Below, piece after piece: positions 35,058 to 45,868 of a stretch of DNA of 53,201 bases (position 1 is its first letter; each line of letters begins with the position of its first letter). A program made the position numbers and the translations under genes. The stretch lies in contig MNCI01038307.1 in NCBI GenBank assembly GCA_015680685.1, forward strand, positions 23,708 through 76,908, read 5' to 3'. Below the pieces are notes generated by a model. It saw only the letters and a list, made by a program, of their open reading frames with translations, had not been told where the DNA came from and ran no database searches. The stretch is from Gnetum montanum. Its lineage: Eukaryota; Streptophyta; Gnetopsida; Gnetales; Gnetaceae.

Positions 35058-36534
35058 TGTACTGTCCGAAATCATCGGTCTCCGGCTGGAATTAAACAGA
35101 AACCAGGAGATCCCCGGACACGCATAGAAGACCCTACCTTTGCTTGAGGGTAAGCTAGAATTAACGAAGGTAGAGTACCTTGAGTGGTCCGCACGTGGAT
35201 TAGGCAATGCTTTTCCCGAATGTACACCGATATACTGTACAGTGGGTTATATGTAAATGGCGTAACGAATGTAAAATGGAGCGTAAACATACAAGAGCGT
35301 AAACAGTAAACATGCAACAATGAATGAAAAACTGTAGCAGATTTTAGCAAAGAAGTGTAGTAATATTATTGTGAAATGAGAGTTACAATGCACCGGTCTA
35401 ACGCAGTTGTGACTCTGACACAAGGCAGACGAATAGCCCCGGTGGATGCAGGAATGACTGTGTGTTGGGTTCAACTGCAGGCACAGCGTAAAGGCTGTAT
35501 GCTCAGTGTGCAGGGTCGAGAGCCAGCGTACAGGGTTTTTTGCTCTCGCTTCTCAGGGTCTCTGGTTCTTGTTCAAAAATTGCCAACCTTTGTCTAGTGA
35601 AAAATTGGGGTTTTTATACAAGTGTAGACATGGGAATTGAGTTTTGAGAGGGGATGATTGGCTATGGAGTGCTAGGTTCCCAGGTCGGGTGACATGTGGT
35701 GCATTGACCGGGTGTCAAACAATGAAATTTTACAAGTATATAACGTGCTGCACACCAGCGTATGTTATTGTATGCCAGCGTATACCACTGCACGCCAGCG
35801 TATACGCTGTATGTATGACCTCGGCGTACAGACTTGATCAAAGCAAAAGAAATCCTCAGCCTTCAGATTTGAATTCGGATGCCATGAAGATGTTGCCTGT
35901 AAATGTTCAGCTCGGTTGACCTTGATCTGACACTGGTTGTACACTTTGTACATGCTGAGCGTATACGCTAGGCATATATGCTGGGCGTACAGGGTGTGCA
36001 TGCTTAGCGTATAAACTCCAGAATGCATGATGTCAACATCTGATGATTTCTCTGTTCGTGTGAGTTGATGTTTTGTACAAAGTCTGATTCTGTAGTGTTG
36101 TTTCCATGTAGTCTTCGGGGGTTGCATACCAGGCGTATATGCCAGTCATACATGCTGAGCGTACATGTGAGGCATGTACGCTGGGCATATATGCTGGGCG
36201 TGTGCACTGGGGAATGCATACTTGGGCGTGTACGTTGAGAAATGAATACTTGGGCGTGTACGCTGGGGAATGCATACTTGGGTGTATACGCTTGGCGTAT
36301 ACATTGAAAATGTATACTTAGTGAAGACTAAGTATGTTGAGCTCCAAAGTTGCCATGATTGATAGCAGATGTTGTCGTGGTCGTCGACGGATCCCAGGGA
36401 ACTGCTCCTCGTTGAGTTTGGCTCTGCTTCAAGCTGTCTGTGGGGTCTTCAAGCTTTAGTCATGCCGGGGAATGTCATGACTTAGCTCGATTCTTGTTGA
36501 AGAAGTACTAAGCTCAGAATTTTGTGGTGTTTCA
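35058..36534 (-). repeat. Element B 5' LTR (LTR3, 1477 bp)
   Basis: Bounded by TGTACTGTCC and GTGGTGTTTCA, the partner of 18126-19591. GCGTATACGC-type words cluster at about 35945-36010 and 36125-36310, with more copies than in LTR2 (the lines near 36230-36300 add GCGTGTACG units). Confidence 0.9.
35611..35618 (-). promoter_or_regulatory. LTR TATA box (element B, LTR3)
   Basis: TATAAAAA in sense in the 5' LTR, where it would drive the genomic transcript of B. Confidence 0.6.
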
Positions 36535-36539
36535 GGTGT
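36535..36539. repeat. Target-site duplication of B, right (GGTGT)
   Basis: This is the counterpart of GGCAT at 18121-18125, with two transitions between the copies. The A gag frame resumes immediately after it (GTGTATGTTTGTCG, matching B at about 31300). Confidence 0.65.
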
Positions 36540-39270
36540 ATGTTTGTCGATAGTTATTTGGTCCATCGGGCCCAAAAGTTTTATCTCATGCGTGGTTGGT
36601 TTATCACTTTTATCTGTAGCCATTGATTTAGACGTGTCATGCTCTCCAGATGATTCACCCTCATGGCTTTTTTTCGGTTTATTGTTAGATGATGTCATGG
36701 GTATTGCACTTAGCAGGGTAGGCTTGGGAGGTCCTAAGGCCAGTCATTGACGTTCCTTCTCCAAGCGTTCCCATGTAAGCTTGTCTACCAGACGTTCTCG
36801 TGTATGGCGTGGGAGAATAGCTGGCTTTGGAATCTCAAGTTGCTTTGGAGTCTGCATAACATATGGGGTAGGGAAGGATTGTGGTTGAACGTTTGAGTGC
36901 GGTTGAGTGTCAGGTTGGCTGGGAATCTTAACAACATAAGGGGTCAGTTTATTCTGTGCTTGCAGAGTGGGCGATTGGTGGTCATTAGGCGTTCAGGTAT
37001 CCTGACAACATATGGAGTTGGCCTAGTTGGGGGTTATACCTCCGTAGCTATGACTGTAGGTGGTATTCAGACCACGTAAGGGGCGGGCTGAGTAGGAGGT
37101 GATTGTGCATTTGTGGCTGTAGTGGCACGAGGTACATGTACTACGTATGGTCTTTTGGAACTGGGGGCTCATCCGGGGTTGCCAGGCTTGGATTCTGGAC
37201 CAATTGACAGAACCGATCATGTCTTTGGATGGCTATCGGGGACAATTGTTTATGTTTCATCAGCCTGGCTTTCAAAAGTTGATCGAATAATTACGAAAGT
37301 TTCATGGGCAGTGGCGTGTATTGAGAGGGGTCCTTCCTCTCAAAGTTTCTCGCACGACTCGGTGTGGGATTTTGTGAGGTTGACGATTCGGGTGCGGTTG
37401 CATGAGCAGGTCTAGCATAATTAGTAGGGGCAGCGGGTGGTTTGCCTTGTTGTCCCACATTCGCTTGTTGTGTTTCCGCTACTATCGCTATAGTTGTTTT
37501 AGCCTTTTCTTTGTCTTTCTTATTATGTTAGTTTTTGAAGGCTAAGTAGGTTGGGTCGTGGCTGTTCTGGGCTGCTTCCTCTATGTTCTTGATTTGTACA
37601 AATGCCTGACTGAGAGTGCATGCATTGAGATAATATAATTTAGACTTGAAAAAATCGTTAACAGCCCCTTTTAGGATGGTGAGGAGATAAGTCTCCGGGA
37701 TTGGCTCGTGGAGCTCGTTAAGGGCAACACTCCACCATTGGATAAATTTTTGGATAGGTTCAAGCGGTGCTTTCTTGACCTGTATGAGGCTGTCAAGTGT
37801 TGCTTCGGGTTTCAAGTTATACTTGAACCTGGTAACAAATTGGTGCACTAGATCTTCCAGAGAAGATACTGAGTTTCTGGGCAAGGCCCGATACCAATCA
37901 AGTGCTCTCCCTGTGAGGGACATGGGGAACACTCATAGAATGGCATGTGGCCACGCCTGAAGTAGCGCGCATTCTAATCTAAATGTTATAAGGTGAGCGT
38001 TGGGGTTTGTCTTCCCATTGTATTTAGTTAGTATGGGTAAAGAGACACCCTTAGGTAACGTCAGAGGCGGAACTGAAGAGCTGATTGGGTCATTGTGATA
38101 GAAGTCCACTACCTTAAGCTCTCCATCGGCGGCTGTTTTGAGGCGTTTGACTTCATCAGTTAGCTCCTGCATTAGCTTTTTGGCAACGGCCCAGTCCTGG
38201 GCACTAGGTGAGATAGTAGGTTGTTGTACTGCATACAAGTTAGATTGTTGGACAGTGGGCTAGAAGGAAGAAAGTTGTGTGGTTGGAGGTTGTCCTTGTG
38301 AAATATTTATGGTAGGTGGTACTAGGGGTGGCGCATTGTAGGTAAGGGATTGCTGTTGTTGTGGTTGCATGTCAGAAATGTTAGCGGGTAAAATTGTATG
38401 AGGCAGTATGTTATAGTGAGAGGGCTGATGCGGTTGAGTACTAATCGCAGCCCATTGCCCGGTCATGCTTTGCATAGGAACACCCTGAACTTGTTGAGTC
38501 ATAGTTGTAAAGGATGTTCCTTGGGTTTGGATCTGCTATATGTAGTGAGCGGATGTAGAGGTCGGTATCACATGCGGCATCCCGATCACTCAGGGTGGGA
38601 ACATTACTCCTACATTAGTTTGAGGCGGTTGTATTTGTACGAACGGGGGTGTTGTGGTAGCAAGAGGAATGGCTAGGGAAAGCGTGTTGACTTGCACATT
38701 AGTCGTTGAACGAGTGGGGATGAGAGTGGATGCCTCTTGTTGAGGCACATGTGCTTGAGTTCTTTTGAATGGTTGGAGGGCCGTAGTTTCCTCCATGAAT
38801 GGATGGAACAACGAATTTGCATAAGTTTGTGGACTGAGGATGTGATACGAATCTTTGTGCTCAGATTGAGCTGCGAAGTCATCTTCCTCTTTCAATTGAG
38901 GGTTTACTGCAGGCTAGTCTAGAGACTGGCTTCTTAATAGGAGGAGCTGTGAGATGAACTCAGAGTAGTGCTCTGGGAGAGGGATGATATCATATGGGGA
39001 AGGGATGAACTCGTGTCCTCCCTTGTGAAACAATTCGTATTGCCTCTTAACCTCCATTTCGGTTTGATCCACAACTAAGCTAGCTTGTATCTTTATGCAT
39101 ATGAAATTATATTGTTCTTGGGGTATAATGTTAAATGATGGGTCCCTCCCTTGCAGTCTGAGTGATCAGCGAGGTCCTGCCGTTGGTTGTACTACGGGTT
39201 GTTGAAGAGCCATAGGGCCTATGATGTCTATGATAGGCTTGGTTGAAGCGTTGGAGTTCGCAGTGTTCAT
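36535..39270 (-). pseudogene. gag: Element A gag (part upstream of the B insertion)
   Basis: The start ATG at 39268-39270 gives MNTANSNASTKP, as in B. The gag core at 37528-37932 has SLTGRALDWYRALP and EPIQKFIQWW-type blocks of the retrotransposon gag family. Near 37155 the sequence jumps: the region equal to about 31912-32333 of B is missing, removing the CCHC knuckle and part of the Pro-rich region. Several stops are present. The frame is cut at 36535 by B and continues at 18125. Confidence 0.85.
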
Positions 39271-39339
39271 GATGAAACTATGGTGAATATAGTACGGTGG
39301 AAGGAATGTAAAATTGGTATACTTATCAAAGTGTACAAT

Positions 39340-39840
39340 TAAGTTCGCAGCGTACAACGTACAGTGCACAACGTACAACGTACATCGTACAGGGTACAGC
39401 ATACAGCATATAGCGTACAGCGTATAGGGTACAGGGTATAGCATACAACGTATAGCATGTAGCCTGCAGCGTACAGCGTACAAGGTACAGGGTACAGTGT
39501 ACAGCGTACAACGTACAGGGTACAGCGTATAGCGTACAACGTACAACATATAGCCTGCAGCATACAACGTACAGGGTACAGGGTACAACGTACAACATAC
39601 AGGGTACAGGGTACAGCGTACAGCGTATAGCCTGCAACGTACAGCGTACAGGGTTTAGGGTATAGCGTATAGTCTGAGTAGTATGTAGATAAGGTCTACA
39701 GCATGCAGTATACAGGTTGAATAGCGTTTGGACGGAGTCTACCACGTATAGCGTAGCATCTGAGCAGCGTGTAGAGAAGGTCTACAGCGTGCAGCGTACA
39801 GGTTGAATTGCGTATAGACTGAGTTTACAGCGTACAACGT
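39340..39840 (-). repeat. Leader array of GTACAGCGTACAACGTACAG words (element A)
   Basis: A dense array of 8-11 base variants of (A/G)GCGTACA and GGGTACA occupies the sense leader before gag. It creates open frames in more than one register with Tyr/Cys/Leu-rich translations, which are a by-product of the repeat. B has the same block at 34500-34915. Confidence 0.85.
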
Positions 39841-39893
39841 ATAGTTGAATCAAAAACGAGTTTAAGTGTGATCAAAGTAAGTTTTAGGCAGAT

Positions 39894-39912
39894 GGCCCTC
39901 CTTCTAGTGCCA
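39894..39912 (-). other. Primer binding site of element A
   Basis: In sense TGGCACTAGAAGGAGGGCC, identical to B and at the same 5-base distance from the LTR. Primer tRNA not assigned. Confidence 0.6.
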
Positions 39913-39917
39913 TTTTC

Positions 39918-41317
39918 TATACTGTTCGAAATCGTCGGTCTCCGGTTGGAATGAAACAGAAACCAGGAGATCCCCGGACAAGCACAGAAGACCCTACCTT
40001 CGTTTGAGGGCAAGATGGAATAAACGAAGGAAGATATACCGTACGCTGGGTTATATGTAAACGGCTTAAGTAATGCAGAGCCAAGCGTAAACGTGCAGGA
40101 ATGTAAATGATAAGTATATAAGAAACAAACAAAAAACTGTAACGAATCTTAGTAAAAAATGTGGCAATATTATTGCAAAATAGAAGTTACAATGCATCGG
40201 TCTTAACGCAATTGTGGATCTGACACAAGCCAGATGGAGAGCTCCGGTAGATGCAGTGGGATGACAGTTTGCTAAATTCGGCGGTTGCAAGCACAGCGTA
40301 AAGGCTGTATGTTCAGCTTGCAGGGTTGAAGTCCAGCGTATAGGATGTAAGAGTCAGGATTTGCTTAGTGTGGTTTTGCCTCCAATTTTTGCCAAAATGC
40401 TCTTCAATTTTTCGAACCCGGATATGGTAAAAAATCAGGGTTTTTATACGGGTTTTGACGTTAGACTCGGGTCTGAGAGGGAATGATTGGCTGTGGAGTG
40501 CTGGACTCTCGGGTCGGGTGACATATGGCACGTTGACCGAGTGTGAAAGAATGAAACTTGACTAGTGTACAGCGTGTTGTACGCCAGCGTATACTGCTGT
40601 ACACCAACGTACAGTGCTGAACACTAGCGTATACACGCTAGGCATGTGAACTTGACGTACAGACTTGACTGGAATGACAGAAGTCACGAGAATGTCACGA
40701 GAATGCTGCAGTCGGATGTTTAGCTCAGGTGGCCCTGATCTGACACAGTTCTGGAGATCTTTTGATTGGTATACGTTGTGCCACATACTTGGCGTACATA
40801 CTATATATACGCTGGGCGTATACGCTAGGCATGCAGGATGCTCATATACGCTGGGCGTCTAGGATGCTCATATACGTTGGGCATACACATCGAAGTGCCT
40901 GATGTCGAGCTCGAAAATTCAATTTTCTGGAGCCTGTGAAGTTTCCTGCCAATTGCCTTATTCCTATGAGTTGATACGTTGCTCTGAAGTGCCATTTCCA
41001 TGTCATTTTTGGAATTCCATGTTGGGCGTATACGTCGGTGCTGGGTGTACATGTGAAGTGTGAACGCTGGGCGTATACATTGGGTGTATATGCTGCATAC
41101 TTGGTGAAAACTAAGTATCGTGAACTCTGAAGTTGCGATGTTTGATGCCAGATGTTGATGTGATCGCCGATGAATTCCAAGGCACCGTTTCTCATTGAGT
41201 TCGACTCTATTTGAAGCTGTTTGTGGGGCCCTCAAGCTTCGGTCATGGTGAGGAACATCATGACTTAGCTCGACTCTTATTGGAGAAGTCCTAAGCTCAT
41301 AATTTTGTGGTGTTTCA
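39918..41317 (-). repeat. Element A 5' LTR (LTR4, 1400 bp)
   Basis: The start is TATACTGTTC, a mutated TG, and the end is GTGGTGTTTCA. It lacks about 50 bases present in LTR1 around 5165-5225. CAACC follows it, pairing with 5049-5053. A small internal duplication of TCACGAGAATG occurs near 40685. Confidence 0.9.
40441..40448 (-). promoter_or_regulatory. LTR TATA box (element A, LTR4)
   Basis: TATAAAAA in sense in the 5' LTR of A, at the family-conserved position. Confidence 0.6.
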
Positions 41318-41322
41318 CAACC
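41318..41322. repeat. Target-site duplication of A, right (CAACC)
   Basis: An exact match to 5049-5053. Sequence beyond it belongs to C. Confidence 0.85.
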
Positions 41323-42684
41323 AATAATGAGGTGGATAATGGAGAGAAGGATGGAGAGAATAGAATGGAATGGAATCCCAAGAACAAGGTGGTGTACAGC
41401 CCTTTGTGTGTTTCATGCTTAATGTGACTTGAAAAATCTCATTCCAACTCCGGTCTCAAACAAACCACATCTAGTGACTTCACATCAATGCATTCGGCCA
41501 ATCATCCACGTGAGTAACAAGAATGCAGCTCCAAAGAGTCACCACCATTCCGACGAACGAAGGAGGAGAGAATGGGAAGCGAGAAGGGCCTTAGTTAGAG
41601 GGAACATTTTTAGTTCCATAACCAGTTCTTGTAGCCCAAAGGATTATTTTGTATAAGGGGTGTGCTTTGAATTTTCACTTTCTCTTTTTTTTTTGTCTGT
41701 CTCTTTTTTTGTTTTTGTGTTTTTTGTTTTTATGCGTGAGAACCACATCATGCAAACACTTGTTATTTTTATTAACTCAGCTTCTCGATAATTGGGTAAT
41801 GTCAAAATGGTAAGAAAACTTTAGAAGAAATCATCCAAGCACCCAAGAGAATGGCCAACACAAAAGCATCAAGTTCCCTTGAAGTCACACCCTTTTCAAG
41901 CCTTGCGTCCTTCCTTAGTTTGAGAAGTACCCAGTCACTGATTCGTTATAGTTCTTATTTAAAAAGGGACTGTACATTTCCAAGTCAAGAGAGACCATAG
42001 AAACTTGTGGATGAATGGATGAAGTGGACTCATTACCTATCATATCAAAAGAACATACCTTAGTATCAACATCATAACTTAAAGGTAAAAATCAAACATT
42101 AGCAATCAGATAGAAAAATGGTTCATACCATCATTAAGAACACTTATTGGATGACAAACTTACAGGATGGATAAAACACGCACAAATACACACACAAAAG
42201 ATGAAAAATTATAACGATGTTGTAAAACAAAAATAAGAAAAGTTAAAGAATTTTGTAAAACAAAAACATGCAAAACAAAAATGTGTAAAACAAAAACATG
42301 TAAAACAAAAACTTGTGAAACAAAAATGTGTAAAAAAAACGTGTAAAACAAAAACCTAAAAGAACTGAGGGCCCCCAATGATCAACATAGGTGGCCATCT
42401 CCCCCATGACTGAATGGAAAGGGAGAGATCTAAAATAATGAGCACCTATTTGAATTTCTTAGAAGTTCCCAACTTCTCCCCATTGATGTTCTTAGGTTAA
42501 GGAGTGGAAGTTGGCGATGCTCATATTCCAATGTGTCTATGGCTTCGTTGTTATCATTAGTTGTACCCCCAGTTTGTTCCATGCATATTGGGTTGCTCTT
42601 TCGATTAGCTGTCAACCACGGGGTGTCTACTACTTGTGTGGTTGCTACATACAGGCACTTTTGTATTTGTGTTTCTAGGGCACA
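41323..42684 (-). other. Element C internal region downstream of protease, noncoding, with minisatellite
   Basis: No RT or integrase is seen. A 16-base minisatellite of TGTAAAACAAAAACAT, about eight units, lies at about 42219-42356. A T-rich tract is at 41680-41735. The stretch near 42430-42680 may hold the decayed end of the gag-protease frame. Confidence 0.6.
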
Positions 42685-43209
42685 TCAGTTACATGGAAGA
42701 GATGCTGAGCATTCTTCCGTGTCATCATCCTCTGATTCATTGTATGTGCTACACGGAACTTTCTTCTTCTCAATCTTTCCATAAACATTTACCTTAGATA
42801 TCTCCAAGGAAAGATCACGGATCCCTAGGTATGCATCTATTGTACTTAGCCATGGCCTTCCCATTATAATTGGGAAGTCCTCGTTGTCACTATTAACTTC
42901 TATCACCAGGAAATCGGCTAAGTATGACCAACCACACACAGTGGTAACTATGTCCTCTACCAATCCCAAGGGAATGGTGATGGACTGGTCAGCCAGCTTT
43001 AGTTGAATGTTGCTCTTCTTGAGTTGGGGCAGGTTCCAGGCTTGATACATTTCTTGTGAGATTAAGTTGACTTTGGAACCTGAGTTAAGAAGAGCCCTAT
43101 GTGATTCGTTCTTGGCAACTTGTAGATAAATTAGGGGACTCCTAGGGTCAGATAGTTTCCTGGGAAGGTGGCCTACCTTGATCCAGTCAGTTATGGTATG
43201 CATTAACAT
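42685..43209 (-). pseudogene. Element C protease domain
   Basis: A retropepsin-like frame of about 174 residues: RALLNSGSKVNLIS at the active site, then QLKLADQSITIPLGLVEDI and FPIIMGRPWLSTID. The layout matches Athila/Tat proteases. The catalytic Asp of D(S/T)G is Asn here, so this copy would be inactive. An acidic tail (ESEDDDTEE) follows, and the frame ends with no RT after it. Confidence 0.75.
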
Positions 43210-43296
43210 AACTGTATGCGTGAAGCTCTATTGTTGGATGGAAAGGAGCTCCGAAGTCTTGTATGTTGGAGGAGTGTGCATAGACTCAACCACTTG

Positions 43297-45723
43297 TTAT
43301 TGTGAGAGCTTGTCTAGGCTTTTGGTTCTGAAGAAAGATCTTATTTTCTTGCAGTTGTCAGAACTAGCAGTGGGTTGAATGTTTACAGCTCTCGTAGCGT
43401 TATGTTGCTGCGGTTGAGTGGGGAGTTCCCCTTGCATTGTTGGAGAAGGTGGTATGAAAACTACCGGTGGAAGAGAGGCAGACATATTTGGAGGATGGAA
43501 CATATGTGGGGTGTCTCCTGGGGGAGAAAGAGTCCTTCTAAAGTACTCCCGAACTTGGTAGTGATGTTGGGGAGTTGTTTGACCCATAGAGTCACTTGGA
43601 GAAACCGACTGCTACACATAATATCCATAAGGATCAGGTTTCCAGTAAGGGTATTGATGTTTAGGCAGTGGCATCCCCCATGAATGTGGGTATTTCCACT
43701 GCTGATGTTGTCTGATGGGTTGTGGTGGAGTTCCACTTTGATAGTACGTTAACGGTTGGTGGAACTGTCTTAGGTTACCTTGTGGATAAGGTAACCTTTG
43801 GGTTTTCTGTCGTTTGTTATGTCTCGGGTTAAGTGCATACACACCAGACTCTTGTAGATGTGAGATGATTGGACAACATCCCTTAGGATGCTCATATTGG
43901 TAGATCTTACATCCACCATCATTGTCTGTGTTAGAATCCACAACCTCATCAAAGATAGTTTTTTTCCCCTTACCCTTGTTATGTGCAGGGCCTGAATCTC
44001 TCCGCTTTTTCTTGTCTTTGTCACTACTTCGTTCTTCCTTAGACTCCTCTACGATTTTTAGGACAGTTTCAAGTCTATAGTCTAAGGAATCCCATAATTG
44101 ATCCACCTTAGCTGACACTTCAGTTATTAACTTTTGGAGTGGCAAGGTTTTTCTGTTTAGCAACTCTTCAAGTGGTGACTCATCCTCTTCGTTGCAAAAT
44201 CTCACTCCCTTCTTTCGAAGGAAAGGATCATGGTTGTATTCTTTTGGGATTTCTCTTTTTTATAGCTCACCTTCTTCTTTGGCTACTTGCTCCAAAAATC
44301 AATGAATTTCATGGGCTCCAAGTTCTGATAGTCTCCCTTGGGCATAAGTCCCAAGGGTTCTCTTAGTCTCATGTCTTATCCCATCTATGATGTGGCAAAG
44401 TTGGTCCTAATGTGTGTAACCATGGCCCAGGCAATGATGTAACAATGCATAGTATCAGCCCATGGCAGCATCCAAGGGTTCATGATTACCTTGCTTCCAT
44501 CCTTGGATATGTTTAGGAAAATTAGACATTCTGGAGACGTTTGATACTTGTCATTGAACAATTCTAACATCGTACTCCACCTCCTGATGGTTTCCAATGC
44601 TAAGGACTGGTACCAACTCTCTGCTTCCTTAATGAGTGTCCTAGAAAACAACTTTAGTTTCTGCCACTCGTTCTCTATGTTTTGCAAGGTATAGGCATCG
44701 TGGAATTCCTGTAAATGATGTTGCGGATTAGCGTGGTATCCCACCTCAAAGCATGGGATATTGTTCATGTCTAAATGCTTGATCCAACTATCTCTTTGAT
44801 GCCTTGTTTGTATTCTCACTACCTTCATTATATCGAGCATACTTCAGGTTGCAAGTAGGGGCTCGTCATGATCATCTCTTTCATGATGTCTGTGATGTCT
44901 ACATTGTTTCCTACTTTCCCTTCATTCATGCCCTTGTCCTCTCTCTTGAATCTCTCGTCGAGGTCTCTCATTCTGCCTACCTCTATCCTCACCGTTATGC
45001 TTCTTGGTGGTTACGCCTAGATGTGGAAGGAGAGGGTGAGTGATGTGATGAAGGAGAGGAAGAAGGAGAACCATCGCCATGATGATGTTTCCTACATTCT
45101 CTTCAGCTGCTATGGCCTCGATCGTGATGAAGATCTAAGTGGCCATCCTTGTCATGTGTTGTTGTTTCCTCAGTGAATAGTTGGCATTCATGGGGATCAG
45201 AACCAGGGTTGTGTATCGTGGATCATAGGTTCTGATACCCCACCTTCTCACTATCGTTAGGAGGGGGAACATCATTTGATAGAGAACCCGTTATAATTGG
45301 TTCACCATCTCCGATTTCACTTAGGACATGAAGGACCTCTTTGCCCTTCAATAATGTGTGATGGCTCTCCTACTGTGAGTCCCTGATACGTTGTGCTACT
45401 ATGGGATGATAATCCCTTATGTCAAAATCACCTGCAATGTATTTAGCATATAATTCTGTCATGCCTATTTGTGCAAGAGCACGAAGAAGCATGTTAGGGA
45501 TTACCCGATCTAGGGGTAACACTATGTTACCTTGCAAGTCTCTCCATTGTAGCTGTTCATCTTGATGGAGGATAAAGGTAAAGTTTGGTATGTACTCATC
45601 AGGATGGGTATATACCAATCGGTATTGTTGAGGAGTTGGCGGATTTTGGTTATGTGTTTTAGATTGTCGACTGTTTCTTATATTATCCCTAGGTGGTGAA
45701 TTTCTCTTTTTAGAAGAAGACAT
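43297..45723 (-). pseudogene. gag: Element C gag
   Basis: The first ATG at 45723 lies 127 bases from the primer site and gives a Ser/Lys/Arg-rich N terminus (MSSSKKRNSPPRDN). A gag core at 44385-44840 has KLKLFSRTLIKEAESWYQSL and a following W...F.DKY pattern of the retrotransposon gag family. Further on (about 43890-43935) CKIYQYEHPKGCC looks like a zinc knuckle with its second Cys changed to Tyr, then a Pro/Gln/Tyr-rich region. At least three frame breaks occur. Confidence 0.7.
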
Positions 45724-45849
45724 CTTGTTTTAATTCGGTGTTCTATTTAACCGTTATATAATTTTTCGTTTAATTAACCCTAAGGGTTCGTTTGAGCTCC
45801 CAACGATGTGAGTGATCTCCTATGTTCTACTTAGCGCACAAACACTTAG

Positions 45850-45867
45850 TCCCTGGTAACGACACCA
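45850..45867 (-). other. Primer binding site of element C (tRNA-Asp type)
   Basis: In sense TGGTGTCGTTACCAGGGA starts one base from the LTR. It matches the Athila-type site TGGCGCCGTTGCCGGGGA, complementary to tRNA-Asp, at 14 of 18 positions, the four changes being transitions. This fixes C's orientation. Confidence 0.8.
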
Positions 45868-45868
45868 A

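Larger units (their letters stand above)
18126..36534 (-). mobile_element. Element B: second, younger copy of the same Tat family, nested in A
   Basis: B is 18.4 kb and collinear with A: LTRs at 18126-19591 and 35058-36534, primer site 35034-35052, gag-protease 30300-34452, plus-strand gene 25383-29625, pol 21033-24565. It inserted in the same orientation into the gag-protease junction of A. The LTRs are more alike (about 6% by hand count over 520 bases) than those of A. It is better preserved than A, but stops and frameshifts still disable it. Confidence 0.9.
5054..41317 (-). mobile_element. Element A: Tat-lineage Ty3/gypsy retrotransposon with antisense gene, split by element B
   Basis: A spans 5054-18125 plus 36535-41317, about 17.9 kb after removal of B. 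Sense order on the minus strand: 5' LTR, primer site, leader array, gag, (B insertion), protease, spacer with a plus-strand gene, RT, RNase H, second archaeal-type RNase H, integrase, 3' arrays, polypurine tract, 3' LTR. The second RNase H places it in the Tat group (Ogre, Retand and relatives). It inserted into C with a CAACC duplication. Many frame breaks show that it is inactive. Confidence 0.9.

Noticed and set aside
39166-39745. Open frames with Tyr/Cys/Leu-rich repeated translation
   Set aside because: They arise from the GTACAGCGTACA array being free of stops in more than one register, and the block lies in the untranslated leader of A.
5054-41317. A and B as a tandem duplication or as two neighbouring elements
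   Set aside because: The CAACC duplication joins the outer LTRs, and the gag of A rejoins across B with collinearity to the uninterrupted gag of B.
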